This document shows, piece after piece, positions 38,339 through 48,057 of a stretch of 64,000 nucleotides of DNA. Position numbers and translations under genes: made by a program. The notes beneath the pieces are model-generated. The model searched no databases and had not been told where the DNA came from. It was given only the letters and a program-made list of their open reading frames with translations. The DNA comes from Paraburkholderia humisilvae (lineage in GTDB: Bacteria > Pseudomonadota > Gammaproteobacteria > Burkholderiales > Burkholderiaceae): contig NZ_CADIKH010000003.1 in assembly GCF_902859855.1 (NCBI RefSeq), forward strand, positions 270,665 through 334,664, given 5' to 3'. The first letter of the stretch is position 1, and the number at the start of each line of letters is the position of its first letter.

Positions 38339-39253
38339 ATGAGAGCGAGCAGCGAAAATCTGTCCAGTGGAATCGGCGTATTTGCCGCCGTCATTGATGC
38401 GGGGACGTTCGCGGCAGCCTCCGAGTTGCTGGAGATGACACCGCCCGGTGTGAGCCGCGCGATCGCGCGCCTCGAAAAGAGGCTGAACATCCGGCTCTTT
38501 CATCGAACGACGCGCTCCGTTTCGCTCACCGAAGAGGGCCGGCGTTTCTACGAGCAGGTGATGCCGCACTTGCGCGGCATGGAGGAAGCCGCAGCCGCGG
38601 CAGCCGGAGGTGCAGCAGTTGTGCGCGGCAAGCTGCGCGTCAATCTGGATGCGGTCACTTCGCGCACCGTCCTCGGGCCGCCTCTCGACGCATTCATGGA
38701 TGCGCACCCCGAGCTCGACCTCGAACTCATCACACGCGACCATCTCGGCGATCTGATTTCAGATGGCTTCGATCTCGCGCTGCGCTTTGGCGAAGCGCGC
38801 AGTTCGAGTCTGGTTGCGCGCAAGCTGCTGGATACGCCAGTGGTCACCGTCGCCGCGCCTGCGTATCTCGCGCGTCATGGACATCCGGCTGAACCGCAAG
38901 CATTAAGCGAGGGCCAGCACCGGTGCCTAGAGTTTCGCAATCCGGAGACTGGCAGGCCGTATCAATGGGAATTTCACCGGAAACGCAAAAAGCTCGTTGT
39001 CCAAACGAGCGGGCGCTTGATGGTCAACGAACCGGGCGCACTGCTCCACGCCTGTCTGTCCGGTTCCGGCATCGCCCAGATGCTGATGCTTGCCGCCGAA
39101 CCGCTGATACGCGAAGGGCGCCTGGTCAATCTCTTTCCGGACTGGTCGGACGAGCGTTTCCCGCTGTATGCGTATCACCCATCGAGGCATCACGTACCGG
39201 CCAGGACGCGCGCGTTCCTTGACTTTGTCGTCGCTTTGACGAGAAGCGAGTAG
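38339..39253 (+). CDS. LysR family regulator
   Basis: 304 residues. The N-terminal winged HTH (A-A-A-S-E-L-L-E-M-T-P-P-G-V-S-R-A-I-A-R-L-E) and a periplasmic-binding-like effector domain are both complete. A strong AAGGAGCG ribosome site precedes the ATG at 38339, so the much longer frame from 37511 is a shadow. It resembles the DsdC/PtxR-like group used for single-gene oxidoreductase or efflux control. It is co-directional with, and 8 bp after, the TPR gene, and 248 bp before an esterase. The target is not evident. Confidence 0.85.
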   Translation: MRASSENLSSGIGVFAAVIDAGTFAAASELLEMTPPGVSRAIARLEKRLNIRLFHRTTRSVSLTEEGRRFYEQVMPHLRGMEEAAAAAAGGAAVVRGKLRVNLDAVTSRTVLGPPLDAFMDAHPELDLELITRDHLGDLISDGFDLALRFGEARSSSLVARKLLDTPVVTVAAPAYLARHGHPAEPQALSEGQHRCLEFRNPETGRPYQWEFHRKRKKLVVQTSGRLMVNEPGALLHACLSGSGIAQMLMLAAEPLIREGRLVNLFPDWSDERFPLYAYHPSRHHVPARTRAFLDFVVALTRSE

Positions 39254-39501
39254 GTCTCGCGTACCCTTCGGCTGGCCGCAATCGCGACGCACAGGATCAC
39301 AAACCGAAAGGTCATTGCCAGTTTGGTTGTCCTTTTGAAAACTGATGAATGCTCGCACCACGATGCGACGAAAGGCGGGTATACCCGTTCTGACAAATAA
39401 CACGCCGTTCGACAGGCGAATGCACCGGCGTCCGGGAGGAAGCCAGAAAGCAGTCCGCTTTGCACTACCATTCTGCCAACGACCCCGAAAGGAGAGCGTC
39501 G

Positions 39502-40392
39502 ATGGCCAATCCGCAAATTGACGCCATTCGCGAATGGCTTGCGTCAAAGCCCCGCCCGACAGCGCTCGCCGAACGGCGCGCTCGTATGTTGACGCTGGTC
39601 GACCGGTACACGATTGCACCCGACGTGCGGATCGAAGCCACCGACGCCGACGGCGTTCCCGCCGAATGGACGCTGACACCCGTGGCCGACCCGAAGCGAG
39701 TCGTGCTGTTCCTGCACGGTGGCGCTTATATCGCCGGCGGCATCGCGACGCATCGACATATGGTCGCGCAGATCGGCCGCGTCGCACGGGCACGCACGCT
39801 TGCGCTCGACTATCGGCTCGCACCCGAGCATCCGTTCCCCGCGGCGCTGGAAGACGCGCTGACCGGCTATCGCTATCTGCTTTCGCGAGGCTACGCGCCC
39901 GCGCACATCGCGATTGCCGGAGAAAGCGCAGGCGGCGGACTGGCGCTGGCCATGCTTGTTTCGTTGCGGCAGATCGGCGTCGACCTGCCTGCCTGCGCGT
40001 GGCTGAGCTCGCCGTGGACGGACCTCGACATGACCGGCGCATCGATGGAATCGAAAGCGGACGTGGACCCGCTGATCCAGAAACCGTATCTGCTCGAAGC
40101 GGCCGCGGCCTATCTGAACGGCGCGGACCCGCGCACGCCGCTCGCGTCGCCGTTGTACGCGGACCTGGCCGGCCTTCCGCCGCTGTTCATTCAAGTCGGC
40201 ACCGCCGAAACACTGCTCGACGATGCGATGCGGCTCGCGCGCCGCGCGGCACAAACCGATGTGCGCGTGGTGCTCGATGTCTGGCCAGAGATGATTCACG
40301 CGTGGAGTCTGTTTTATCAGCAACTCGATGCGGGGCAACAATCGCTGGAATCGATGGGGGCGTTTGTTCGATCGATGCTTGAGCGAAAGTAA
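39502..40392 (+). CDS. alpha/beta hydrolase, HSL-type esterase
   Basis: 296 residues of the hormone-sensitive-lipase family (family IV). The oxyanion-hole motif H-G-G-A-Y (H-G-G-G type) and nucleophile G-E-S-A-G-G are clear. The catalytic Asp lies in E-T-L-L-D-D and the His in E-M-I-H-A-W. The ATG at 39502 has a GGAGAG ribosome site. The D-Y-R-L-A-P-E-H-P-F-P-A-A motif is typical. Probably a cytosolic short-chain ester hydrolase; possibly a target of the LysR gene upstream. Confidence 0.85.
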   Translation: MANPQIDAIREWLASKPRPTALAERRARMLTLVDRYTIAPDVRIEATDADGVPAEWTLTPVADPKRVVLFLHGGAYIAGGIATHRHMVAQIGRVARARTLALDYRLAPEHPFPAALEDALTGYRYLLSRGYAPAHIAIAGESAGGGLALAMLVSLRQIGVDLPACAWLSSPWTDLDMTGASMESKADVDPLIQKPYLLEAAAAYLNGADPRTPLASPLYADLAGLPPLFIQVGTAETLLDDAMRLARRAAQTDVRVVLDVWPEMIHAWSLFYQQLDAGQQSLESMGAFVRSMLERK

Positions 40393-40420
40393 TTGCCCCG
40401 CTCCGCAGCAGTCCGATTGC

Positions 40421-40570
40421 TCAACTCAGCGCAGTGCTTGCATACGCATCGATCTCCCCGGACTGAAGCGCGGCAATTGCTTCGGCCTGTTGATCTGCCC
40501 ATTCGATACCCGCCTGCTTCGCCGATCGATCGGCGCCGACCCAGCCATATCGAGGTCCGGAATAACGCAA
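40421..40570 (-). pseudogene. possible C-terminal remnant of a solute-binding protein
   Basis: A minus-strand frame of about 50 codons ends in a stop at 40421 and reads W-A-D-Q-Q-A-E-A-I-A-A-L-Q-S-G-E-I-D-A-Y-A. This resembles the A-L-x-x-G-E-V-D-A-Y strand common in family 3 solute-binding proteins. It has a stop upstream and no start. It may be chance; a remnant is a weak inference. Confidence 0.3.
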
Positions 40571-40680
40571 TGATCATTTTCACGGCCTCGCCTCCCCCAA
40601 CGAGGCAATTGCACAGCCTGATCGTCCAAACGGCCTGGACTAAATTCCCCCGCCACGTGTTATCAAAAACAGGAACCGCT

Positions 40681-40705
40681 CGCCCGCCCCCCGCCCCCCG
40701 CCCCA
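40681..40705 (-). repeat. C-rich tract, four G-runs on the minus strand
   Basis: Near-tandem CCCCCCG units give four runs of three or more G on the minus strand, a possible G-quadruplex, 34 bp upstream of the aldolase start. Confidence 0.55.
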
Positions 40706-40738
40706 CTGTCAGCCTCGTTCACGTAGAGGAGTCGTCTT

Positions 40739-41536
40739 ATGCAAAAGAGCCCGGCCAACCCGTCCGCTTACCTGTCCAACCCACTGCAAAAACCGGAGGG
40801 TGTGACTATCGGAATCGGCGTCACGTCGCCTTCGCCCGAACTGGTGCAGATGTTCGCGCATGCGGGCTTCGATTACGTGCTGATCGATATGGAACACGGC
40901 CCCATCTCGATCGAAACGGCTTACAGAATGGTCACCGCGACCATCGGCACACCCGCCGAGCCGTGGATTCGCGTCACGCACAACGACGCCGCGCAGATCA
41001 AACTCGCGCTCGACACAGGCGCAAAAACCATCGTCGTACCGATGATCACGTGCCTGAAAGACGCGGAAGACGCGGTGTCCTACGCGAAGTATCCGCCGCA
41101 GGGCATCCGCGGCTGGGGTCCGTTCCGTACGCAATACCAATGGCAGACCAATATGCTCGACTACGCGAAGCGAGCCAACGCGGAAACCAGCCTGTATGTG
41201 CTGATCGAACATCCGGGCGCGGTGCGCGACCTCGATGCGATCCTCGAGCTCGAAGGCGTCGCCGGCGCGATTCCCGCGCCGTTCGACCTGTCCGTGAACA
41301 TGGGTTTCAGCGACGGCCCGAATCATCCTGAAGTGCGCAAGACCATCGAAGAAGTGATGCACAAGATCAAGGCAAAACGCGCGCGGCTGCCTTCGTTCGC
41401 GATCACGCCCGAGCAGGCGGCCGAAGCGCTGCGCTTAGGCGTGAACGACCTGTTCCTCGGCTTCGATCCAATGTATATCCAGGCATCGGTACAATTGTTT
41501 ATGGCCTCGCTCGCGAAACTGCGCAACGGCGCCTGA
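40739..41536 (+). CDS. HpcH/HpaI family aldolase
   Basis: 265 residues, a class II pyruvate-dependent aldolase/citrate-lyase-beta fold. The family motif F-D-Y-V-L-I-D-M-E-H-G is followed by R-V-T/H-N-D and V-V-P-M-I-T; the metal-binding region appears as V-L-I-E-H-P-G-A-V, where many members have Gln-Ile-Glu. It cleaves or forms 4-hydroxy-2-oxoacids such as 2-keto-3-deoxy-glucarate. An AGAGGAG ribosome site precedes the ATG. An aminotransferase follows 100 bp later. The substrate is not known. Confidence 0.83.
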   Translation: MQKSPANPSAYLSNPLQKPEGVTIGIGVTSPSPELVQMFAHAGFDYVLIDMEHGPISIETAYRMVTATIGTPAEPWIRVTHNDAAQIKLALDTGAKTIVVPMITCLKDAEDAVSYAKYPPQGIRGWGPFRTQYQWQTNMLDYAKRANAETSLYVLIEHPGAVRDLDAILELEGVAGAIPAPFDLSVNMGFSDGPNHPEVRKTIEEVMHKIKAKRARLPSFAITPEQAAEALRLGVNDLFLGFDPMYIQASVQLFMASLAKLRNGA

Positions 41537-41636
41537 ATCCGGCGGCCAATCGCCGCGCCGCGTCGTCGGATTCGCCGTGCAACGAGAACACCCAGGCGCG
41601 CGCCAGACCAACAAACAACACGCGTTGACGCTCTCT

Positions 41637-42845
41637 ATGAATCCGAATCTCCCAACGACGGCCGGCATCAAACTTCTCCATACCCCCGGGCCCACGCATG
41701 TGCCCGACCTTGTGCGCAACGCGATGAGCGCGCAACCCTTCGATCTGAACGACCCGCGCCTTGGCGCGGTCGTCGAAAACTGCGAGCGCGGCCTGCAGCG
41801 GCTGCTCAACACCGCGCACGCCGATGTGATCATGTACACCGCAAACGGCCACGGCGCGTGGGAGGCCGCGATCGTCAATCTGTTGCCACCGGGCGGCAAG
41901 GTGCTGGTCGCCGGCACCGGGCATTTCAGCGAAACGTGGGCGCAGGCCGCGGAAGGCTGCGGCGCGCACGCGATTCGCACCGAAGCGCGCGTCGGCGCGC
42001 CGCTCGACCCCAGCCTCGTCGAAGCCGCGCTACGCGCGGACAAGTCGCACGAGATCATCGCGGTGTTCGCGGTTCAGACCGATACATCGACCGGCGTGAC
42101 GAGCGATATCCAGAAAGTGCGGCAAGCGATCGACCGCGCGCAGCACCCGGCACTGCTGGTCGTCGACGTGGTCGCGTCGCTCGGCGCGACGCCATTCCAG
42201 ATGGACGCGTGGGGCGTGAATGTCGCGATCGGCGCGTCGCAAAAGGCGTTGATGCTGCCGCCGGGCATGTCGTTTACCGCCGTCGACGAAAAAGCGCTCA
42301 ACGTCGCGCACGACAACCGCACGCCGCGCGTGTACTGGGACTGGACTGCACGCAAAAGCCCGATCGGCTACCGCAAATTCTGCGGCACGCCGCCCGAAAG
42401 CCACCTGATGGGGCTCGAAGTATCGCTCGGGCTGATCGAACGCGAAGGCTACGACGCGGTGTTCGCACGGCACGCGCGGATCGCGCGCGCGGTCCACGCA
42501 GCCGTCGAACGATGGAGCGAACATGGCGCGCTGTGGCTGATGGTGAAGGACCCAGCGGCGCGATCGACGTCGATCACCGCGATCGGCGTGCGCGAAGGCA
42601 TCGATCCCGCCGAAATCTATACCGTTGCGCGCGAACGTTTCCATATCGGCCTTGCAGGCGGCCTCGGACCGCACGCGGGCAAGGCCTTCCGCATCGGGCA
42701 CCTGGGCGACATCAACGAAGCGATGATTCTCGGCTGTCTGTCCGGCGTCGACGCAACGCTGCGTCTGCTGAACGTGCCGATCGGCGACGGTGCGCTGGAA
42801 AGCGCGATCGCCGTGCTTAACAAGCACATGTCACCCGTGTGGTGA
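41637..42845 (+). CDS. class V aminotransferase (alanine/serine-glyoxylate type)
   Basis: 402 residues, PLP fold type I, class V. The PLP lysine lies in G-A-S-Q-K-A-L-M-L-P-P-G, and D-V-V-A-S-L-G-A holds the cofactor Asp. The N-terminal H-T-P-G-P-T-H-V-P is diagnostic for the alanine-glyoxylate/serine-pyruvate/PucG group. The ATG at 41637 is preferred over 41577 by homology. Adjacent genes (aldolase, ThDP enzyme) suggest a pathway handling glyoxylate or a 2-oxoacid. A LysR gene follows 32 bp later. Confidence 0.85.
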   Translation: MNPNLPTTAGIKLLHTPGPTHVPDLVRNAMSAQPFDLNDPRLGAVVENCERGLQRLLNTAHADVIMYTANGHGAWEAAIVNLLPPGGKVLVAGTGHFSETWAQAAEGCGAHAIRTEARVGAPLDPSLVEAALRADKSHEIIAVFAVQTDTSTGVTSDIQKVRQAIDRAQHPALLVVDVVASLGATPFQMDAWGVNVAIGASQKALMLPPGMSFTAVDEKALNVAHDNRTPRVYWDWTARKSPIGYRKFCGTPPESHLMGLEVSLGLIEREGYDAVFARHARIARAVHAAVERWSEHGALWLMVKDPAARSTSITAIGVREGIDPAEIYTVARERFHIGLAGGLGPHAGKAFRIGHLGDINEAMILGCLSGVDATLRLLNVPIGDGALESAIAVLNKHMSPVW

Positions 42846-42877
42846 CGGTGGATTTCGCGTCCGCAACGAGGGCCCCG

Positions 42878-43849
42878 ATGAACTCAGACGACCTGGAACT
42901 GTTCGCGCACGTCGCCAAGGCGGGCAGCATTTCACGCGCGGCGATGGAACTGGGCGCCAACCAGTCGACTGTCAGCCGGCGCATCGGCATGCTCGAAACC
43001 GAGCTCGGCGTCCGTCTGTTCAGACGCAGCGGCCGTGGCGTATGGCTCACCGAACACGGCGAACAGTTGCTCGGCTACGCGACCACACTGGAACGCACGC
43101 TGCTCGAAGCGCGCAACGCGATGCGCCACACCGTCGGACTCGGCCCCGCGCGTTTTTGCATCGCCGCGCAGCCGACCATCGCGCGAATCATGTTCGGCAG
43201 TCTGGGCCATACGCTGAAAGCGCATTATCCGCACACCCGTGTACGCTTTATCGAGGGTCTGGCGAGCCATATTCTCGGCTGGCTCGCCGACGGCGAAGTG
43301 GATCTCGCGATCATGTATGTGCCCGAGTATCCAGGCGCGATGCAGTTCGACCCGCTGCTATCGGAACAGGTCTGTCTGGTCACGCCGCCTGATTTCCCGC
43401 AACCGGAAGGGCCAGTCGATGTGAGTGCGCTCGCCACGGTCCCGCTGATTTTGCCGAGCACCCATCACGGCTTGCGCGTGCTGGTCGAAACGATAGCGGC
43501 CAGACACGGCTTTACACCGGACATCGCGCTTGAATGCGATGGTTCGATTTCGATCACCAAGCGCCTCGTGCTCGCCCATTGCGGATGCACAGTGTTGCCG
43601 TCGGCCTCGGTGATCGAAGAGGTCGCGGCGAAGCGGCTGAAGTGTTATCCGCTGCAAAACCCGGTCATCAAGCGCGATGTTGCGCTCGCATGGCCGCAGA
43701 ACCGGGTGATGCCGGATGGGCTGTGGGACGTCGCACACCTGATTCGCGAGCAGGCCGAACAGTTGGTCAGCCATGGCGCATGGCCGGGCACGACCTTGCA
43801 TGCGGCGACCGGCGCGCAGGACGCGCGCCGGCGGTTTCCAGCAAGCTAA
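42878..43849 (+). CDS. LysR family regulator
   Basis: 323 residues. HTH at about 1-60 (D-D-L-E-L-F-A-H-V-A-K-A-G-S-I-S-R-A-A; N-Q-S-T-V-S-R-R-I). The effector domain includes T-V-L-P-S-A-S-V-I and resembles the Nac/Cbl-like group with a W-P-Q-N-R end. The ATG at 42878 follows GAGGG. It is co-directional with the aminotransferase and converges on the ThDP gene. It probably regulates one or both flanking operons. Confidence 0.84.
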   Translation: MNSDDLELFAHVAKAGSISRAAMELGANQSTVSRRIGMLETELGVRLFRRSGRGVWLTEHGEQLLGYATTLERTLLEARNAMRHTVGLGPARFCIAAQPTIARIMFGSLGHTLKAHYPHTRVRFIEGLASHILGWLADGEVDLAIMYVPEYPGAMQFDPLLSEQVCLVTPPDFPQPEGPVDVSALATVPLILPSTHHGLRVLVETIAARHGFTPDIALECDGSISITKRLVLAHCGCTVLPSASVIEEVAAKRLKCYPLQNPVIKRDVALAWPQNRVMPDGLWDVAHLIREQAEQLVSHGAWPGTTLHAATGAQDARRRFPAS

Positions 43850-43868
43850 GCGGCGCACAGCGCGCCGC
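43850..43868. terminator. hairpin between convergent genes
   Basis: A perfect 7-bp stem GCGGCGC/GCGCCGC with a 5-nt loop starts right after the LysR stop. No T-run follows, so it may be a weak bidirectional terminator. Confidence 0.4.
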
Positions 43869-43887
43869 CGCGGGTTGAGCTTTAGCC

Positions 43888-45543
43888 TTAGCCGTTCAAA
43901 CGGTTGACTGGCGTGATCTGCCGCGGGTCCGTACGCAGTTCGATCAACGCGGCCACACCTGCGCGCTGGGCGCGTTGGAACGCAGCCGGAAAATCCTCGG
44001 TCCGTTCGACACGCTCCGCATGCGCACCGAAAGCCTTTGCAAATGCAACGAAATCCGGATTGGTCAGATCGGTGGCCGACACGCGCCCCGGATACTCGCG
44101 CTCCTGATGCATCCGGATCGTGCCCAGCATGCCGTTGTTCACGACGAGCACGATCAACGACGCGCCAAACTGCACGGCAGTCGCGAGTTCCTGCGGGTAC
44201 ATCATGAAGCAGCCGTCGCCGGCAAACGCGACCACCGCGCGTGTTGGGTCCCGAAGCTTCGCCGCAATCGCCGCCGGGAACCCGTAGCCCATCGCGCCGT
44301 TGGTCGGCGCAAGCTCGGTGGCCGGCTGACGATAGCGATAGAAGCGATGCACCCACACCGTGTAGTTGCCCGCGCCATTCGCAATCACCGCATCGTCGGG
44401 CAGCACGTTGTCCAGATGCGCGACCACCTGCGCCAGATCGACGCCCTTGATGTCGGCGCCCGGCTGCGGCGTCGAATGCGCGACATAGTCGGCACGCGCC
44501 GCTTCGGTCCACACACGCCACGGCGCGACAACCGGTTCGACCTTATCGAGCGCATGCGCAAACTCACGCATACCGGCATTGATCGGCAAACGCGCCTGAT
44601 ACGTGCGCCCCAATTCCTGCGGGTCCGGATGAATATGAATCAACGTCTGCGTCGGCGCCGGACTTTGCACAATGGTGTAGCCCGACGACGTCGTTTCCGC
44701 GAGCCGCGAGCCGACCACGAGCAGCAGATCCGCTGCGCGCGCACGCTCCGCGAGCTTCGGCGACACCCCGAGCCCAAGCTGACCGACGTAATGCCGATCG
44801 CGATTGTCGAACAGATCCTGACGGCGGAACGACGCGGCCACCGGCAAGTTGTTCGCGACAACGAAGCGCTTGAATGCCGCACTCGCGTCCGCATCCCACC
44901 CCGTGCCGCCGACCACGACGAGCGGCCGCTGCGCAGCCGCCAGCAACGCGCGCAATTCGTGCATCGTGTCGGCTGCCGGCGCCGCCTGCGTCACGCGCAC
45001 AGCCGGCGCATCGTGGACTGCGGCGGACCCGAACAGCACATCCTCCGGCAACGCGACCACCACCGGACCCGGCCGTCCGGATAGCGCAACGCTGAACGCC
45101 TTCGACACAATCTCCGGAATCCGCTCGATGCTGTCGATCTCGGTGACCCATTTCGCGAGTCCGCCGAACATCTGCCGGTAGTCGACTTCCTGGAACCCGC
45201 CGCGCCCGATAAAGCCGCTCTCGACCTGGCCGACGAACAGGATCATCGGTGTCGAATCTTCGCGCGCGGTATGCACGCCGTTGCTCGCATGCGTCGCGCC
45301 CGGTCCGCGCGTGACGAAGCAGATGCCGGGGCGGCCGGTCAGCTTGCCGTACGCGTCGGCCATATTCGACGCGGCGCCCTCGTGACGCGTGACGATCGTG
45401 CGCACACCCTGCGCGTCATGCAGCGCGTCGAGCACCGCGAGATAGCTCTCGCCGGGCACGCAATAGACGGTATCCACACCGTTGCGAACGAGCGTATCGA
45501 CGAGAATCTTGCCGCCGTTGCGCGAGACTGCTGTGTCAGACAT
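43888..45543 (-). CDS. thiamine-diphosphate enzyme, acetolactate synthase-like
   Basis: 551 residues with the three-domain ThDP fold. The catalytic Glu lies in T-R-H-E-G-A-A-S-N-M-A-D-A-Y-G (about 55); the cofactor motif G-D-G-C-F to V-N-N spans about 440-470. It belongs to the acetolactate synthase/benzoylformate decarboxylase family; glyoxylate carboligase-, sulfoacetaldehyde- or 2-oxoacid-decarboxylase-like roles are all possible. No regulatory subunit is near, so it is not the biosynthetic IlvB. The ATG at 45543 overlaps the MFS stop by 8 bp and has an AGGAGC ribosome site. Confidence 0.83.
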   Translation of the reverse strand: MSDTAVSRNGGKILVDTLVRNGVDTVYCVPGESYLAVLDALHDAQGVRTIVTRHEGAASNMADAYGKLTGRPGICFVTRGPGATHASNGVHTAREDSTPMILFVGQVESGFIGRGGFQEVDYRQMFGGLAKWVTEIDSIERIPEIVSKAFSVALSGRPGPVVVALPEDVLFGSAAVHDAPAVRVTQAAPAADTMHELRALLAAAQRPLVVVGGTGWDADASAAFKRFVVANNLPVAASFRRQDLFDNRDRHYVGQLGLGVSPKLAERARAADLLLVVGSRLAETTSSGYTIVQSPAPTQTLIHIHPDPQELGRTYQARLPINAGMREFAHALDKVEPVVAPWRVWTEAARADYVAHSTPQPGADIKGVDLAQVVAHLDNVLPDDAVIANGAGNYTVWVHRFYRYRQPATELAPTNGAMGYGFPAAIAAKLRDPTRAVVAFAGDGCFMMYPQELATAVQFGASLIVLVVNNGMLGTIRMHQEREYPGRVSATDLTNPDFVAFAKAFGAHAERVERTEDFPAAFQRAQRAGVAALIELRTDPRQITPVNRLNG

Positions 45544-46777
45544 GAACTTCAAGCTCCTGGTTACGGGTTTCCGGAAGGAAGATCGCGACGATAAACACGA
45601 CCACGTACGACGCGGCGGCCCATACGCCGATCGACGGCGCCAGTCCGAGCGACAGGCTCGTCATGCCGACCGCGGCCGGCACCAGCGAGCCGATACCGCG
45701 GCCGAAGTTGTACGAAAAGCCGCCGGCCGTCGCGCGGATATGAGTGGGAAAGAGTTCGGTGAAGCACGCGCCCATGCCGGACACGATGCCCGACTGGAAC
45801 AGCCCAAGCGGAAAGCCGAGCACGAGCAGCGCGGACATCGGCAGATGCAGACGCGTGTATGCCAGCACGGTCAGCGTCGCGCCCGCGGCGGACAACGCGA
45901 ACGTCGCGCGCCGCCCGATGCCGTCGCTCAGATACGCCATGCCGATATAGCCGCAGAACGAGCCGAAAATATTCACCGCGAGGTACATCGTCGTCAGGTT
46001 CACCGTGAGGCTTTGCGTCTCGCGCAGATAGGTGACGAGCCACGTGAGGATCGTATAGTTGCCGCCGAGTGCGCCCGCTGCCATCAGCGACGCGAGCACG
46101 GTGCGCGTGATCATCCCTTGCGAAAAGATCAGGCTGAACGTCTTCAGTGAGTTGCTCTTTTCGCGGTAGTGCGCGGCCGCTTCGAACGCTGCCGATTCTT
46201 TGATGTTCCGGCGCATCCACAGCACGAGCAAACCAGGCGCGAGACCGAGCAGAAACAGCGCGCGCCACGCCAGATGCTCGGGCAGCAGGCTATACAGCAC
46301 CCAATACGCGAGCGCGGCGAGCGCATAGCCGACCGGCCAGCCGCTCTGCACCGAACCGACCGCGCGGCCGCGAATGCGCTTGTCGACCACTTCGCCGATC
46401 AGGATTGCGCCGGCCGCCCATTCACCGCCGAAGCCGATGCCTTGCAGGCTGCGCGTCAACAGCAGTTGATGAAAGCTGTTCGTGAATGCGGAAAGACCGG
46501 TGAACAGCGAGAACCATAGAATCGCGAGCTTCAACACGCGTACGCGGCCGATCCGGTCAGCCAGCAAGCCGGCGATCACGCCGCCGACTGCCGATGCGAC
46601 GAGCGCCGAGGTGCCGATCACCCCTGCCTGCGCCTTCGACATCCCCCACGTGGCAAGCAGCGTGGGGATCACAAAGGCGAACAGCTGGACGTCCATCGCG
46701 TCGAGCACCCAGCCGAGAAAGCAAGCCCAGAAAGTGCGGCGCTGGGCGGGCGCCATCGTGCTGTACCACGGCTGCAT
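45536..46777 (-). CDS. MFS transporter, metabolite:H+ symporter type
   Basis: 413 residues with 12 hydrophobic segments. The N-terminal W-V-L-D-A-M-D and the A-D-R-I-G-R-V-R loop are those of the aromatic-acid/metabolite:H+ symporter families (AAHS/MHS). The ATG at 46777 has a GGAGAT ribosome site; an upstream extension to 46795 is rejected. It is coupled to the ThDP enzyme and probably imports its substrate acid. Inner membrane. Confidence 0.87.
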   Translation of the reverse strand: MQPWYSTMAPAQRRTFWACFLGWVLDAMDVQLFAFVIPTLLATWGMSKAQAGVIGTSALVASAVGGVIAGLLADRIGRVRVLKLAILWFSLFTGLSAFTNSFHQLLLTRSLQGIGFGGEWAAGAILIGEVVDKRIRGRAVGSVQSGWPVGYALAALAYWVLYSLLPEHLAWRALFLLGLAPGLLVLWMRRNIKESAAFEAAAHYREKSNSLKTFSLIFSQGMITRTVLASLMAAGALGGNYTILTWLVTYLRETQSLTVNLTTMYLAVNIFGSFCGYIGMAYLSDGIGRRATFALSAAGATLTVLAYTRLHLPMSALLVLGFPLGLFQSGIVSGMGACFTELFPTHIRATAGGFSYNFGRGIGSLVPAAVGMTSLSLGLAPSIGVWAAASYVVVFIVAIFLPETRNQELEVHV

Positions 46778-47112
46778 CAAGTATCTCCGTCGCAAACTGG
46801 TTGCTTATTGTTGTGCCTGGTCCCGAACGCTGTGCGTTCGCAGTCGACTGCTGCGGGCGCGTTAAGGTGCTCGAAAGTATGAACGCGATTCGCATTCCTG
46901 CTCACGGCGCCGCGTGCATAGCAGCTATGAATTCCGTGCAACAGGCATGGAAAGGACGCGGGCGGGCCTGGCCGGCACCCGCCGCCGCGTGGCGTGGACG
47001 ATAAGAAGAAGGGAAGAGACGGCAGATTCGCCTAAGGCCGATCCGATCCATTCAACGACAATGGCCCGGATGCGCAGTCACTGCTGACTGCTTACTACCC
47101 ACCGCTTACTGC
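46778..47112. other. intergenic region upstream of the MFS gene
   Basis: 335 bp with no supported gene. It must hold the promoter of the MFS/ThDP pair and the end of the cytochrome transcript, but I could not identify clear elements. Confidence 0.4.
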
Positions 47113-47994
47113 TCACTGCGCGCTCGAAGAAGGCTGCTTTGCCGCGCCGGCACTCGCCATCGCGTGCAGATACTTAAGTAACGCGTCGACATCGGCATCC
47201 GATATCACGGACGGTTGGAACCCGACCATCCGCTGTTCGGGCCATGTGCGCACCTTGTGCGGATCGCGGATCAACGCGCGCAGCCCGGCATCCTTGAAAT
47301 ACTGCGTGACGTTCATCGGCTGGCCGAGATCGGGGCCGACATTGCCCGCGCCGCCGCCGTTCATCTTGTGACACGCGATGCATTGCACGACGAACACATC
47401 GTGGCCGCGCTTGACCCCCGCATCGCCAACGAACTTCGCCGGCACCGCCAGTTGCGGCCAGCGATGATCCGGGCTTTCGACCAGCGAAATACGTGTGACC
47501 TTATACGGCCATTGCTCGCGGCTCACGCCGGAGCGCTCCGGGAATTGCCAGATCAGATAGAACGGCCCGGCCGATGCGGTCTCTTTCGGCAGCGCGGGCC
47601 ACGGGTGCGCCGGGTCTTCGACGGCCAACCATGCGACCGCACCATTTTTTGCGCCTCGTTCGACCAGCGCGAGCGGGATCTCGCTGACAAAGCCATCGCT
47701 TGCTTGCAGTTCGACGGTATCAAACTGTGCGTCCGGGCGATTGCCGAGCAAGGCCAGCAGCGGCACTGCGCGATACTCGACGTGGTGGTGATACACATCT
47801 CCGATCACCGTGCCGGTCAGCGTCACGCTCCGGTTATCGGCTCTGGCCAGCAAGTCAGCCGCGGTGAAACTGTGTTCGCCGTCGCCGTTCCTGACGAGCA
47901 GCGCCGACACTTCCGCATAGGCCGACGTGCCGATGCCCATGCCGAAGCCACCGCAGCACAACGCGAGTACGGCAATCTTCACTATGTTCTTCAT
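47113..47994 (-). CDS. secreted c-type cytochrome with molybdopterin-domain-like N-terminus
   Basis: 293 residues. The signal peptide (about 1-27, ending T-S-A-Y-A) is followed by a domain (about 30-180) resembling the sulfite-oxidase molybdopterin fold but without an obvious ligating Cys. A C-terminal monohaem cytochrome c has C-I-A-C-H at 205-209 and a Met ligand probably in R-M-V-G-F. The ATG at 47994 starts the signal peptide. It is periplasmic and would accept electrons from a dehydrogenase. It lies 63 bp after a Gfo/Idh gene on the same strand. Confidence 0.8.
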   Translation of the reverse strand: MKNIVKIAVLALCCGGFGMGIGTSAYAEVSALLVRNGDGEHSFTAADLLARADNRSVTLTGTVIGDVYHHHVEYRAVPLLALLGNRPDAQFDTVELQASDGFVSEIPLALVERGAKNGAVAWLAVEDPAHPWPALPKETASAGPFYLIWQFPERSGVSREQWPYKVTRISLVESPDHRWPQLAVPAKFVGDAGVKRGHDVFVVQCIACHKMNGGGAGNVGPDLGQPMNVTQYFKDAGLRALIRDPHKVRTWPEQRMVGFQPSVISDADVDALLKYLHAMASAGAAKQPSSSAQ

Positions 47995-48057
47995 GGTATT
48001 CGACGCGTTCACAGTGGGGCTGCGCAGCAGCGGGACAAGCACGCTCGCAGCAGTAAC

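Larger units (their letters stand above)
40393..40738. other. intergenic region with possible gene remnant and C-rich tract
   Basis: 346 bp with no intact gene. It holds a possible minus-strand remnant (40421-40570) and a C-rich tract (40681-40705), both listed separately. No other structure was seen. Confidence 0.4.
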
